Below, piece by piece: positions 33,090 to 43,104 of a stretch of DNA of 64,000 nucleotides. A program made the position numbers and the translations under genes. The notes beneath the pieces were generated by a model. It saw only the letters and a list, made by a program, of their open reading frames with translations, ran no database searches and had not been told where the DNA came from. The stretch is taken from positions 1 to 64,000 of the forward strand of contig NZ_FQXC01000007.1 in assembly GCF_900129875.1 (NCBI RefSeq). Direction: 5' to 3'. The first letter of the stretch is position 1. Each line of letters opens with the position of its first letter. Origin of the DNA: Marivita hallyeonensis (GTDB taxonomy: Bacteria > Pseudomonadota > Alphaproteobacteria > Rhodobacterales > Rhodobacteraceae).

Positions 33090-34367
33090 TCAATCACGGA
33101 AGGGCTGGAACTCGACCAGCGCACCTTCCGGCAGAACTTCAACTTCCGACGGAATCAAAATGACGCCATCTGCTGCGGGAAGCCGCGCCACGCGGCCGGA
33201 ATGGGTGGTCTTGTCAAAGCGGACGATCTCACGGCCTGTGCTGTCGAAACCTGAGATTTCCGCGAGCCGCACTTCGCATCGCCCGTAGCTGTGGCGCAAC
33301 TCCTGTGACAGCACCACATGACGGCGGTCGGGCGATGACGCGCTGTTCCCGGCAAGGGACTGGCAAAGCACCGTTCCGAAAAGCTGCCAGGTGACGAATG
33401 CGGAGAGCGGATTGCCTGGCAGCCCCAGCCAATGCGCCTGTCCCAAACGACCGTACGAGACCGGCTTGCCGGGTTTTATCGCAACGCCGCTGAACACCAT
33501 ATCCAGACCAAGATCACTCAAGGCGGGTTTGACATGATCTTCCTCACCCACCGATATCCCGCCGGTGGTGACGATCAGGTCGACCTCGTCAGCAAGCGCG
33601 CTGAGCTGCTGCCGCAGAGCTGCGCGATTGTCCCGAAACCCCAGGACATCGACCAATTCGATCTCCGGAGCAGGGATCAGAGCGCTTAGCATCGGCGTAT
33701 TCACATCCCAGATGCCGCCAGAGCTCAATGTCCGGCCGGGGGAATTCACTTCATCACCGGTGACAACAAGCGCAACCCGAAGCCGACGGCGCACGCAAAC
33801 GGTTGCCCGCCCTGCTGCCGCGCAGGCTGCGATATCACGCCCCGTCAGGGTGCGGCCCGCAGGGACAACCATGTCGCCCGCCGCCATGTCCTCGCCCTTG
33901 CGCCGGACATGCGCGCCTGCCAGAATCTCATGCGAAACGATAATGGTGTTTTCTGTGCGTCGGACGTTTTCCTGCATCACGACCGCATCCGCACCATCGG
34001 GCATCAGAGCGCCTGTAAAGATCTGTGCTGCCGCGCCCATCGGCAGCGGTTCCGAGCCGCGCTGCCCTGCCGGAATGCGGGTGACAACGGGAAGCCGCCA
34101 CGGTCCCGGCCCGACCAGGCAGGCCGTGTTCAGCGCAAACCCGTCCATCGCGGCATTGTCAAACGGGGGTGCGGCCGCGATTGCAGCAATAGGTTCGGCC
34201 AGAGTTCGGCCACGCGCCCCGGCAAGCGCCACCTCTTCGGACTCCCGAACGTGTCCCGCGTTCCGCAAAATCTGCGCAACCGCTTCATCGATTGATATCA
34301 AATCCCCCGGCTGATCAGCAGTGCCGCATCCGCACCCCTGCTCTTCGATCCTCGTGAGAACAGTCAT
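33090..34367 (-). CDS. moeA: Molybdopterin molybdenumtransferase MoeA
   Basis: 425 residues from the ATG at 34367, which overlaps the carbonic anhydrase stop (ATGA); a longer frame upstream is antisense-like and rejected. MoeA landmarks: PFDNAAMDGFAL, FTGALMPDGADAVV, VVTGDEV, TTGGISVGEEDHV, KPGKPVSYG and LGLPGNPLSAFV, then the C-terminal domain IV. It inserts molybdate into molybdopterin. A copy in the nar operon secures bis-MGD cofactor for NarG when nitrate respiration is switched on. An extra Cys cluster near the N-terminus (EEQGCGCGTADQ) is unusual. Confidence 0.93.
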   Translation of the reverse strand: MTVLTRIEEQGCGCGTADQPGDLISIDEAVAQILRNAGHVRESEEVALAGARGRTLAEPIAAIAAAPPFDNAAMDGFALNTACLVGPGPWRLPVVTRIPAGQRGSEPLPMGAAAQIFTGALMPDGADAVVMQENVRRTENTIIVSHEILAGAHVRRKGEDMAAGDMVVPAGRTLTGRDIAACAAAGRATVCVRRRLRVALVVTGDEVNSPGRTLSSGGIWDVNTPMLSALIPAPEIELVDVLGFRDNRAALRQQLSALADEVDLIVTTGGISVGEEDHVKPALSDLGLDMVFSGVAIKPGKPVSYGRLGQAHWLGLPGNPLSAFVTWQLFGTVLCQSLAGNSASSPDRRHVVLSQELRHSYGRCEVRLAEISGFDSTGREIVRFDKTTHSGRVARLPAADGVILIPSEVEVLPEGALVEFQPFRD

Positions 34368-34981
34368 TTTGCAGCCTCCTGTTGGAAATGCCCCGGGCCC
34401 ACAGTGCTGTCGAGATCGCGCAACCGCCCGTCCTTCAGGCCATAGATGAGCCCGTGAATGCGGATGTTGGCTTTTGCGCGCCAAGCTCTCTGCATGATCG
34501 GCGTTTCCGCAATACGCCGAACCCCTTCGATGACGTTGAATTCGGCCAGCCTGTCTTGCTTTGCTTCCGCGCAATCCTCCCGCGCGAGGTCCACGGCGTA
34601 GGCGCGGGCCAGGCGGCGGATCGGCTCCAACCAATGGTCGGCCAGGCCATGCGGTAGGTCCTCCGTGGCGGCCTTCACGCCGCCGCAGCCATAATGGCCA
34701 CAGACAATGATCTCGCGAACACGCAACGCATCGACGGCAAACTCAAGCGCCGAAAGCATGTTCATGTCGCTCGAGTGGATCACATTGGCCACATTGCGAT
34801 GGACAAACACTTCGCCGGGATCCAGCCCGGCGACGACATTGGCAGGCACTCTGCTGTCAGAGCAGCCGATCCAGAAGAACTCGGGCGATTGCTGTTGTGC
34901 CAGCCTCGGGAAGTAACCCGGCTCCTCGGCATTGATCGTGTCAGACCACCGGGCATTCCGCTCCAGAAGATCAGCCAGCAT
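34364..34981 (-). CDS. Beta-class carbonic anhydrase
   Basis: 205 residues from the ATG at 34981, which has a good ribosome-binding site (AAGGAG); another ATG lies ten codons upstream inside the hemerythrin gene. Zinc ligands: Cys40 and Asp42/Arg44 in GCSDSRVPAN, His96 and Cys99 in CGHYGCGG. It interconverts CO2 and bicarbonate. Within the nar operon it could help keep pH or bicarbonate balance during denitrification; that link is inference. Confidence 0.92.
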   Translation of the reverse strand: MLADLLERNARWSDTINAEEPGYFPRLAQQQSPEFFWIGCSDSRVPANVVAGLDPGEVFVHRNVANVIHSSDMNMLSALEFAVDALRVREIIVCGHYGCGGVKAATEDLPHGLADHWLEPIRRLARAYAVDLAREDCAEAKQDRLAEFNVIEGVRRIAETPIMQRAWRAKANIRIHGLIYGLKDGRLRDLDSTVGPGHFQQEAAK

Positions 34982-35543
34982 GTTCCGCTCCTTGTTCGGT
35001 TGCCTGTCCACGGCGCTCCAACATATGCGCGCGCATCTTTTCGAGATCTGCTTTGGTCAGCCGCGCGCGGGCTAGCGGAAGGAGGATGGCATTCTCGAGG
35101 ATCAGATGGCGCCGCGCATGCGTGGCGAAGTCCGACATCTTGGCGCAGTCCGTTTCGGACAACGGCTTTTTGCGATCCGCTTGGGCCACGATCAACGCGG
35201 CAATAGCCGGGGAATCGCCAATCGCATGGCGGTGATCGGCTTGCAGACGCGTGATCATCTTGTCAATTTCCTCGTCCGGATCGCATCGTTCCAGCATCAA
35301 GGGAAAGAGGTCACTCTCCTCGTCCGCAAGATGCTTTGGCAAATCGTCGATCAGGAATGTGCGCATCATTGCGATGTCTTCGTGATCGACCGGTTCTCCC
35401 TCCACCATGCGATCGATCAGGGTGCAGACTTCCCGCTCACGCAGGTGGTCTTCGGCCATGAAATCCAATGGATTCTCTAGCGTCACAAGGCGATGTGTTG
35501 CGCTGCGTGCCGTGTTCAGACGTCTGTCTCGATCTCGCGCCAT
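34971..35543 (-). CDS. Hemerythrin-domain protein
   Basis: 190 residues. Metal-ligand histidines and acids are spread as in the HHE/hemerythrin fold: FMAEDHLREREVC, HLADEESDLFPLM, RLQADHRHAIGD, and HARRHLILENAILLPLA. A di-iron centre that binds O2 or NO is expected. Strong ribosome-binding site (GGAGGAAGG). It overlaps the carbonic anhydrase start by 11 bp and is 16 bp after the parvulin gene. It may buffer NO or O2 near the nitrate reductase. Confidence 0.85.
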   Translation of the reverse strand: MARDRDRRLNTARSATHRLVTLENPLDFMAEDHLREREVCTLIDRMVEGEPVDHEDIAMMRTFLIDDLPKHLADEESDLFPLMLERCDPDEEIDKMITRLQADHRHAIGDSPAIAALIVAQADRKKPLSETDCAKMSDFATHARRHLILENAILLPLARARLTKADLEKMRAHMLERRGQATEQGAEHAG

Positions 35544-35559
35544 CGGTCCTTCCTCCCGT

Positions 35560-36357
35560 TCAGACCTGCTTCAAATCCGCCCCTTCGATATCTGCGGATT
35601 GGACCAACTGGTCGACGAACCGCCGCGCTTCGCGCGCCCATGCGGCCTTTTCGAGCGCCTCCGCAATCCTGGCACGCACCGCAGCCAAGGGGAGAACTTG
35701 TCCCAAGGCCAGAGCGTCCATGCGAATGATGTGGTACCCGTGCCGTGTCAGGACCGGTTCGGATGTGACCTCCCCCTCAGCCAGAGTGCGCAGTGCGGCC
35801 TCGAATTCCGGAACTGTATCTCCCGGACCCAATTGGCCTAAAGCTCCGCCCGAGGATTTCGACCCACAGTCACTTTCGCGGGCGGCCAGGGCGGCAAATG
35901 CTTTCGGATCGTTTGACGCGATGTCCAACAGTTTTTTGGCGCGGTTCAACGCACGGTCTCGGGCTTCCGCGTCTCTTGGATCACAGGCAATGAGAATATG
36001 TGACACCTCCCAAAGTGGCGGGGACCGAAAGCGCGAGGGATCCTTGCTCCACTCGGCCTCGATTGCAGCGTCATCGGGGGCTCCGACATCGATGGCCTCT
36101 TCGAGGAGGCCCCGTATCCGGGCCTCCTCGTCGGTCTCGAAACGGCCCGGCCCCACCTCCTGCGGGTCAGCGGCAATGCCGCGTGATCGGGCTTCCTGCA
36201 GAAGCAGCGTTCGGATCGCAACTGCGTTGGCCGCTTTCCGCCAGGCAATTCCGGGCTTGCCCTTTGGGGCGTCCTGGTTCTGCGTTTCTGCGGCGACGAG
36301 CGTGTGCGGCACATGCTCGCCGTTCACGATCAGATCGGGAAACATTGCTGCATTCAT
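35560..36357 (-). CDS. Parvulin-type peptidyl-prolyl isomerase
   Basis: 265 residues with no signal peptide. The PPIC domain lies at about residues 115-225 (LWEVSHILIACDPRD, SDCGSKSSGGALGQLGPGD and VLTRHGYHIIRM). An N-terminal helical part of about 110 residues resembles NifM-like or nar-linked parvulins. A cytoplasmic isomerase directly after narI is a recurring arrangement in nar operons, where it probably helps fold or assemble NarGHI. Confidence 0.88.
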   Translation of the reverse strand: MNAAMFPDLIVNGEHVPHTLVAAETQNQDAPKGKPGIAWRKAANAVAIRTLLLQEARSRGIAADPQEVGPGRFETDEEARIRGLLEEAIDVGAPDDAAIEAEWSKDPSRFRSPPLWEVSHILIACDPRDAEARDRALNRAKKLLDIASNDPKAFAALAARESDCGSKSSGGALGQLGPGDTVPEFEAALRTLAEGEVTSEPVLTRHGYHIIRMDALALGQVLPLAAVRARIAEALEKAAWAREARRFVDQLVQSADIEGADLKQV

Positions 36358-36362
36358 GATCC

Positions 36363-37112
36363 CTACTCCGCCGGCGTTGCTTTGGGCGCAGCGCGCTTGG
36401 GCAGTGGTTTCTGCCGCCGCGAGCGCACCAATTGGTATCCGGGGCGCAACAGGTACCGGAACGGCGCGGCAAAACCGGACACCATGTGCACCAGCCGGGT
36501 GAACGGAAACAGTGCCGTGATGATGAGCCCGAGGAAGATGTGCAGTTTGTAGAGCCAGTGCACGTCAACCACCATGGCCCAGGCGTTCAGGTTCCATGAC
36601 ACGATGCTCTGCGACCAGGTCATGAAACGCACCATCTCTGCGCCATCCATGTGTTGCAGGGTCTGCGTGATGGTCAGAAGGCCGATCACCAGCTGCCACC
36701 AGATCAATACCATGATAATGATGTCAGCCCAGCTGGATGTCATCCGGATACGGCTGTCGCCCAAGCGGCGATGCAATAGCATTGTCGCACCGATCAATGC
36801 AGCGATGCCCGCAGGGCCGCCAATGAGCACGGCCATCCATTGCTTGACCCAGTACGGCACGCCAATCGCGTCCAGCACCCAGACCGGGGTAAAGAGCCCG
36901 ACCAGATGCCCGAAGAAGACGGTGATGATGCCGACGTGAAACAGGATCGACCCCCAGATCAGTTGCTTGCGACGCAAAAGCTGGCTCGATGAGCTCTTCC
37001 ACGTGAATTGATCCCGATCGTAGCGGGCGATCGAGCCGACCACGAGGATGGTCAACGCGGCATAGGGCATTATGCCGAAGATGATGAAATCGATATCGAA
37101 ATTGGCAAACAT
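36363..37112 (-). CDS. narI: Respiratory nitrate reductase, cytochrome b subunit
   Basis: 249 residues with five membrane helices. It carries two haem b via conserved histidines (for example FHVGIITVFFGHLVGLF and the C-terminal WLYKLHIFLGL...FTRLVHM). It takes electrons from quinol at the periplasmic side and passes them to NarH. A basic tail of about 30 residues follows the last helix. 12 bp separate it from narJ. Confidence 0.94.
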   Translation of the reverse strand: MFANFDIDFIIFGIMPYAALTILVVGSIARYDRDQFTWKSSSSQLLRRKQLIWGSILFHVGIITVFFGHLVGLFTPVWVLDAIGVPYWVKQWMAVLIGGPAGIAALIGATMLLHRRLGDSRIRMTSSWADIIIMVLIWWQLVIGLLTITQTLQHMDGAEMVRFMTWSQSIVSWNLNAWAMVVDVHWLYKLHIFLGLIITALFPFTRLVHMVSGFAAPFRYLLRPGYQLVRSRRQKPLPKRAAPKATPAE

Positions 37113-37124
37113 GGTGCTTTCTCC

Positions 37125-37829
37125 CTATTCGGCCGCGTGGTGCGGTGCGGGATTGACGGGTGTGTCCATGCGCGAAAGCATGTCACGAACTTGCGGGCAC
37201 CCCGCATTCGGGTCTGGGCCGAAAAGCACTTCGCTTTCTTCCCAAACCTCGTCGAGGGCCTCCAGATCGGAAGGATCGTCATCGGGCTGCGCCAGCATCT
37301 CGGCCACTGCGCCCTGGTCGGCCTTTGCGCCTGCCAGCTGCAAGAGGCTGGCAAACACAGCACCGTAGTTGCTTTCCCGCCGGCCAAGTCGTGCGTTCAA
37401 CGCCTCAAAGATATGGGCTGCATCCGCGAGAATGTCCTGTGCTTCCGAGAAGGGACGCGTCGACAGGAATTCCAGCAGGACCGGCAGGTGATCAGGCAGT
37501 TCCGATGTATTCGGCTCGAAGCCGCCCGCGCGATAGGTCTCGATCAGAGACACCATCGCCCCGCCCCGGTCCCGGCTTTCGCCGTGGACATGCTCGAAGA
37601 GGTTGAGCGACAGGGTCCGCGATCGGTCGAAGAGCAGCACGAACTGTTCTTCGAGGTCATAGATGTCGCGCCCGCCAAGCTCCTCCACCAGCGGGCGCAA
37701 CGCCCGACGGGCTGCTGCTGTCAAACGCGTGTCCGAGGCCAGAACGGCGCCGATCTCGGGCATGGCATGCTGCAGCTCGCGTGTCGGGTAGCTCAGAATG
37801 AGCGAGAGTGCTTTCAAAGTCCGGTCCAT
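37125..37829 (-). CDS. narJ: Nitrate reductase assembly chaperone
   Basis: 234 residues from the ATG at 37829 (MDRTLKALSLILSYP), 1 bp after the narH stop; an upstream extension lies inside narH and is rejected. The helical TorD/NarJ layout has YDLEEQFVLLFDRSRTLSL and HVHGESRDRGGAMVSLI, the family signature. It binds the NarG N-terminus and guides Mo cofactor insertion and membrane attachment. Confidence 0.94.
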   Translation of the reverse strand: MDRTLKALSLILSYPTRELQHAMPEIGAVLASDTRLTAAARRALRPLVEELGGRDIYDLEEQFVLLFDRSRTLSLNLFEHVHGESRDRGGAMVSLIETYRAGGFEPNTSELPDHLPVLLEFLSTRPFSEAQDILADAAHIFEALNARLGRRESNYGAVFASLLQLAGAKADQGAVAEMLAQPDDDPSDLEALDEVWEESEVLFGPDPNAGCPQVRDMLSRMDTPVNPAPHHAAE

Positions 37830-37830
37830 A

Positions 37831-39354
37831 TCACATCGCCTCCGTGGGCATCTTGAGGGGCCTTTTGGAACCACCGAAGAGGGAACCCTTGGTTGATCCG
37901 CCGCCGCATCCATTGGTGTCGGTAAAGCCGCAGCCGCCACGCAGGTCATAGGCTTCTTCGACCTGCTCGCGGTGCGTGGTCGGGATGACGAACCGGTCTT
38001 CGTAATCTGCAAGGGCCATGATTTTATACATGTCCTCGATTACGCGACCGCTCAGGCCGACGCGGGCCGCAATGGCCTCGTCGATCACACCCTCGATGGT
38101 CTTGGTCCGCATGTAGGACCGCATGGCCAGCATACGCTCCAGCGCGTGCACCACCGGCTCTTCGTCTCCGGCCGTCAGCATGTTGGCGAGGTATTTCACC
38201 GGAATGCGCAGGTTCTTGACGTCGGGCATGCCACCATCGGTCCCGATCGCCCCGGCTTCCGCCGCGTTCTGGATCGGGCTGAGTGGCGGGATGTACCACA
38301 CCATTGGCAGCGTCCGGTATTCGGGATGCAGCGGGAAGGCGACCTTCCACTCCATTGCCATCTTCCAGATCGGGCTTTCCTGCGCGGCCTTGATCCAATC
38401 CTCGGGAATGCCGTCGGCACGGGCCGTCTCAATAACCACCGGGTCTCTGGGGTCGAGGAAGACACCAAGCTGCGCATCATAGAGATCCTGTTCGTTCTCC
38501 ATGTTGGCCGCATCTTCGATCTTGTCGGCATCATAGAGCATGACGCCGAGGTAGCGGATGCGCCCAACGCAGGTTTCCGAGCAGACAGTCGGGTTGCCGC
38601 TTTCGATCCGCGGATAGCACAGGGTGCATTTTTCGGATTTCCCGGATTCCCAGTTGTAGTAGATCTTCTTGTAGGGACAGCCCGAGACGCACATCCGCCA
38701 GCCCCGGCACTTCTCCTGGTCAATCAGGACGATGCCGTCCTCCTCGCGCTTGTAGATCGCACCCGATGGACACGAGGACGCGCAGGCCGGGTTAAGGCAG
38801 TGTTCGCACAAGCGGGGGAGATACATCATGAAGGTGTTCTCGTATTCCCCGTAAATCTCCTTCTGGATGCCTTCGAAGTTATAGTCCTCGGACCGTTTGG
38901 AGAATTCGCCGCCCAGGATTTCTTCCCAGTTCGGACCTTTCTCGATCTTCTCCATACGCTCGCCGGTGATCTTGGAGCGGGGACGTGCCGTCGGAAACGC
39001 CTCCATCTCGGGGGCGGATTTCAGATGATCGTAGTCGAAGTCGAACGGCTCATAATAGTCGTCGATTTCCGGCATGGATGGGTTGGCGAAAATGTTGGAC
39101 AGGATGCGCCACTTGCTGCCCTGCTTAGGCTGCAGTTTGCCTGCCTTGGTCCGTTCCCAGCCGCCTTTCCAACGCTTCTGGTTTTCCCAATCCGTCGGAT
39201 AACCTGTGCCCGGTTTCGTTTCCACGTTGTTGAACCAAGCGTATTCAACGCCATCCCGGCTCGTCCAGACGTTCTTGCAGGTGACAGAACAGGTGTGGCA
39301 CCCGATACATTTGTCGAGGTTCAGCACCATGCCGATTTGTGCGCGGATTCTCAT
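37831..39354 (-). CDS. narH: Respiratory nitrate reductase, iron-sulfur beta subunit
   Basis: 507 residues. The first ferredoxin-like cluster has Cys16, 19, 22 and 26 (CIGCHTCSVTC); later clusters include CEHCLNPACASSCPSG and CRGWRMCVSGCPYKKIYYN, where the Trp in CRGWRMC marks the [3Fe-4S] site known from NarH, and KSEKCTLCYPRI. It wires NarI to NarG with four clusters. ATGA overlap with narG. Confidence 0.95.
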   Translation of the reverse strand: MRIRAQIGMVLNLDKCIGCHTCSVTCKNVWTSRDGVEYAWFNNVETKPGTGYPTDWENQKRWKGGWERTKAGKLQPKQGSKWRILSNIFANPSMPEIDDYYEPFDFDYDHLKSAPEMEAFPTARPRSKITGERMEKIEKGPNWEEILGGEFSKRSEDYNFEGIQKEIYGEYENTFMMYLPRLCEHCLNPACASSCPSGAIYKREEDGIVLIDQEKCRGWRMCVSGCPYKKIYYNWESGKSEKCTLCYPRIESGNPTVCSETCVGRIRYLGVMLYDADKIEDAANMENEQDLYDAQLGVFLDPRDPVVIETARADGIPEDWIKAAQESPIWKMAMEWKVAFPLHPEYRTLPMVWYIPPLSPIQNAAEAGAIGTDGGMPDVKNLRIPVKYLANMLTAGDEEPVVHALERMLAMRSYMRTKTIEGVIDEAIAARVGLSGRVIEDMYKIMALADYEDRFVIPTTHREQVEEAYDLRGGCGFTDTNGCGGGSTKGSLFGGSKRPLKMPTEAM

Positions 39355-42300
39355 GTCGTGGCCTCCTGTGCAGGCGCTTTCCAGCTCTCTTCGCGGTCGA
39401 GCCAGTCAACTTTCTTCATTTTGCGGATGACCACGAGCTCGTCCCGGTTCGCGCCCACGGTGCCGTAATAGTTGAAGCCGTAGGATTGCTGGGCGTAGCC
39501 GCCGATCATATGGGTGGGTTTCAGGACCGTTCGGGTGACCGAATTGTGGATCCCTCCCCGGTGTCCGGTCTTCTCGGACCCCGGTGTGTTCACGATCTTT
39601 TCTTGAGCGTGATACATGAAGGTCGTGCCTTCCTTGATCCGTTGGGACACAACCGCTCGAGCGGTCAACGCGCCGTTGGTGTTGTAGACCTCGATCCAGT
39701 CGTTATCGACGATACCGGCGGATTTGGCGTCCACTTCGGAGATCCAGACCACCGGCCCGCCCCTGTTCAGCGTCAGCATCAACAGGTTGTCGGTATAGGT
39801 GGAGTGGATGCCCCATTTCTGGTGGGGTGTGATGAAGTTCAGCACAAGGGTGTCACCTTCGTCCTGCACCTCCTTGGTGATCGTCTTGAGGTCGATCGGA
39901 GGTCGATAGGACATGAGCCCTTCGCCGAAGGCCAACATCCACAGGTGATCCTGGTAGAGCTGTTGCCGTCCTGTCAGTGTCCGCCAGGGGATCAGTTCAT
40001 GAACGTTGGTATAGCCTGCGTTGTAGCTGACCTTCTCGCTCTCGATCCCTGACCATGTCGGGCTCGAGATGATCTTGCGCGGCTGTGCGGCGATGTCGTG
40101 AAAGCGGATCTTCTGGTGATGCTCACCTTCGGCCAGATGCGCGTGTTCGCGACCTGTCGCCTTGCCTAGCGCTTCCCAGGCTTTCACGGCCACGTTGCCA
40201 TTGGTTTCTGGGGCCAGCATCAGGATGACCTCGCAGGCATCGATCGCACTGTCGATCTTCGGCCGTCCGGCCGCGGCTCCGTCCAACTGCAGGCCGTTCA
40301 ATGCCGCTAGGTTGTCGATTTCCTCCTCCGTGTTCCAGGTGATCCCCTTGCCGCCGTTGCCCAGCTTGTCGAGCGCGGGTCCAAGCGCCGTGAAACGATC
40401 ATAGATCGCGGTGTAGTCGCGTTCGACCGCCACGTAAGCCGGCGCCGTCTTGCCGGGGATCAGGTCGCATTCGCCTTTCTTCCAGTCCTTCACCTGGTCC
40501 TGTGCAATCTCGGCAGGGGTGTCATGCAGGATCGGGAGAGCGACGATGTCGGTCTCCTTGCCCAGATAGCCCGGCACGATCTCCTGGAACTTCTTGGCGA
40601 TGGCCTTGAAGATCTCCCAGTCGGATTTGCTTTCATAGGCTGGGTCCACGGCCGCCTGCAGCGGGTGGATGAAGGGGTGCATGTCCGACGTGTTCATGTC
40701 GTCCTTTTCGTACCAACTGGCCGTCGGCAGAACGATGTCGGAGTAGACCGCCGTGGTGCTCATCCGGAAGTCGATGGTCACCAGCAGGTCCAGCTTGCCG
40801 CGCGGCGCGTCTTGATGCCACTTGGCTTCCTTGGGCAATTGGCGACCGTCTTCGCCCAGGTCCTTGCCCATAACGCCGTGGTCGGTGCCGAGCAGGTGCT
40901 TGAGGAAGTATTCATGGCCCTTGCCGGAGGAGCCCAGCAGGTTGGAGCGCCAGACAAACAGGTTGCGTGGCCAGTTGGCGGGGTTGTCCGGGTCCTCGCA
41001 GGACATTTCCAGATCGCCCGACTTGAGGTTCTCGGCCACATAAGCCGGGATTTCCTTGCCCGCTTCCTTCGCGGCCTTTGCGACCTCCAGCGGGTTTGTC
41101 TTGAGCTGTGGTGCCGAGGGCAACCAGCCCATGCGTTCCGCACGGATGTTGTAATCGATCAGGCTGATGTCCCAATCCCCCTCGGGGGCGGTCGGTGACA
41201 ATATCTCCGAGGCCTCAAGCGTCTCGTAGCGCCACTGGTCGGTATGGGCATACCACGCGCTGGTCGAGTTCATGTGGCGTGGCGGACGGTTCCAGTCGAG
41301 CGCAAAGGCCAGAGGTTGCCAGCCAGTCTGCGGGCGCAGTTTTTCCTGCCCCACGTAATGCGCCCAACCACCACCGGACTGGCCGACGCAGCCGCACATC
41401 ACCAGCATGTTGATGACACCGCGATAATTCATGTCCATGTGGAACCAGTGGTTCATCGCGGCCCCGATGATGATCATCGACTTGCCTTGTGTCTTCTCGG
41501 CGTTGTCCGCGAATTCCCGAGCGACATGGATGATCTTATCGGCCGGAACCCCGGTGATCTTTTCTGCCCAGGCAGGGGTGCCGGGCATGTCATTGGCATA
41601 GTCCGAGGTGACCCAGTCCCCGCCCAGTCCACGATCCAGACCGTAGTTGGCGCAGAACAGATCGAAAACCGTGGCCACGGAAATCTCGCCATCCGCCGTC
41701 TTGATCTTCTTGACGGGGATGTTGCGGGTCAGCACGTTGGGGTGATCGGCGTCGGTCGCAAACTGACCGTACGCCTCCCCGCCAAAATAGGGGAAATCAA
41801 CGCCGACCACATCGTCATGGTCTTCGTCGAGAACGAAGGACATCTTCAGGCTGGTGTCCGCCTCGTGTGCCTTTTCTTCGAGGTTCCACTCCCCGTCTTC
41901 GCCCCAACGATAGCCGACCGACCCATTGGGGGCGACAAGCCCCTTGGAGTTCTCGTCATAGGCGACGGTCTTCCATTCGGGGTTGTTCTGTTCTCCGAGC
42001 TTGCCGTCCAGATCGTCGGCGCGCAGAAAGCGGCCCGGGACGAGCTTGCCGTTGCGTTCGTCCAGTCTCACCAGCATCGGGAAGTCGGAGTACTTGCGGG
42101 TATATTCTTCGAAATATTCGCACTGCTGGTCGAGGTGGAATTCGCGCAGGATGACGTGACCGAAGGCCATGGCCAAGGCTGCATCCGTGCCCTGCTTGGC
42201 ATTCAGCCAGACATCGCCGAACTTGGCGGCCTCGGAATAGTCGGGGCAGATGACGGCGGATTTGGTGCCCTTGTAGCGGGCCTCGGTATAAAAATGCGCG

Positions 42301-43091
42301 TCCGGCGTCCGCGTCTGCGGCACGTTTGATCCCCAGAGCAGCAGGTAGCCCGCATTGTACCAGTCGGCACTTTCAGGCACATCCGTCTGCTCGCCCCATG
42401 TCATCGGAGAGGCCGGCGGCAGGTCGCAATACCAATCGTAAAACGACATGCAGACGCCGCCCATCAGGCTCAGGTAGCGCGAGCCGGCGGCGTAGCTGAC
42501 CATCGACATGGCCGGGATCGGGGAGAACCCGAACACGCGGTCGGGGCCGTAGGTCTTGGCGGTGTAGGCGTTGGCAGCCGCCGTGATCTCGGTCGCTTCG
42601 TCCCATGTGGCGCGCACGAACCCGCCCTTGCCGCGGGTCTCCACGTAGGAGGCCCGCAGGATCGGATCGGCCTGCAGCTTGGTCCAGGCCTCGATCGGGC
42701 TCATGTTTTCGCGCATCTTGCGCCAGATCTTCATCAGCCGTCCGCGGACCAGCGGGTTCTTCACGCGGTTGGCGCTGTAGAGATACCAGCTGTAGCTTGC
42801 ACCGCGGGCACAGCCGCGCGGTTCATGGTTGGGCAGGTCGGCCCGCGTACGCGGATAATCGGTCTGTTGCGTCTCCCAGGTGACGATGCCGGATTTCACG
42901 TAGATCTTCCAGCTGCACGACCCGGTGCAGTTCACCCCATGTGTGGAGCGCACGACCTTATCGTGACGCCAGCGGTTGCGGTACGTATCTTCCCAGTCGC
43001 GGTTCTCGCGGGTGACTTTGCCAAAGCCATCGGAAAACTGTTCAAGGTCCCTGGACTGGAGGAAGTTCAATCTGTCGAGCAGGTGGCTCAT
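39351..43091 (-). CDS. narG: Respiratory nitrate reductase, catalytic alpha subunit
   Basis: 1246 residues from the ATG at 43091, nearly the length of E. coli NarG (1247). The FS0 [4Fe-4S] ligands are His51, Cys55, Cys59 and Cys94 (THGVNCTGSCSW, EPRGCARG). The Mo-binding Asp lies in MSFYDWYCDLPPASP. No twin-arginine signal is needed because it faces the cytoplasm. It reduces nitrate to nitrite using bis-MGD molybdenum. It follows narK by 13 bp and overlaps narH. Confidence 0.96.
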   Translation of the reverse strand: MSHLLDRLNFLQSRDLEQFSDGFGKVTRENRDWEDTYRNRWRHDKVVRSTHGVNCTGSCSWKIYVKSGIVTWETQQTDYPRTRADLPNHEPRGCARGASYSWYLYSANRVKNPLVRGRLMKIWRKMRENMSPIEAWTKLQADPILRASYVETRGKGGFVRATWDEATEITAAANAYTAKTYGPDRVFGFSPIPAMSMVSYAAGSRYLSLMGGVCMSFYDWYCDLPPASPMTWGEQTDVPESADWYNAGYLLLWGSNVPQTRTPDAHFYTEARYKGTKSAVICPDYSEAAKFGDVWLNAKQGTDAALAMAFGHVILREFHLDQQCEYFEEYTRKYSDFPMLVRLDERNGKLVPGRFLRADDLDGKLGEQNNPEWKTVAYDENSKGLVAPNGSVGYRWGEDGEWNLEEKAHEADTSLKMSFVLDEDHDDVVGVDFPYFGGEAYGQFATDADHPNVLTRNIPVKKIKTADGEISVATVFDLFCANYGLDRGLGGDWVTSDYANDMPGTPAWAEKITGVPADKIIHVAREFADNAEKTQGKSMIIIGAAMNHWFHMDMNYRGVINMLVMCGCVGQSGGGWAHYVGQEKLRPQTGWQPLAFALDWNRPPRHMNSTSAWYAHTDQWRYETLEASEILSPTAPEGDWDISLIDYNIRAERMGWLPSAPQLKTNPLEVAKAAKEAGKEIPAYVAENLKSGDLEMSCEDPDNPANWPRNLFVWRSNLLGSSGKGHEYFLKHLLGTDHGVMGKDLGEDGRQLPKEAKWHQDAPRGKLDLLVTIDFRMSTTAVYSDIVLPTASWYEKDDMNTSDMHPFIHPLQAAVDPAYESKSDWEIFKAIAKKFQEIVPGYLGKETDIVALPILHDTPAEIAQDQVKDWKKGECDLIPGKTAPAYVAVERDYTAIYDRFTALGPALDKLGNGGKGITWNTEEEIDNLAALNGLQLDGAAAGRPKIDSAIDACEVILMLAPETNGNVAVKAWEALGKATGREHAHLAEGEHHQKIRFHDIAAQPRKIISSPTWSGIESEKVSYNAGYTNVHELIPWRTLTGRQQLYQDHLWMLAFGEGLMSYRPPIDLKTITKEVQDEGDTLVLNFITPHQKWGIHSTYTDNLLMLTLNRGGPVVWISEVDAKSAGIVDNDWIEVYNTNGALTARAVVSQRIKEGTTFMYHAQEKIVNTPGSEKTGHRGGIHNSVTRTVLKPTHMIGGYAQQSYGFNYYGTVGANRDELVVIRKMKKVDWLDREESWKAPAQEATT

Positions 43092-43104
43092 CTGGCGTCC
43101 TTTC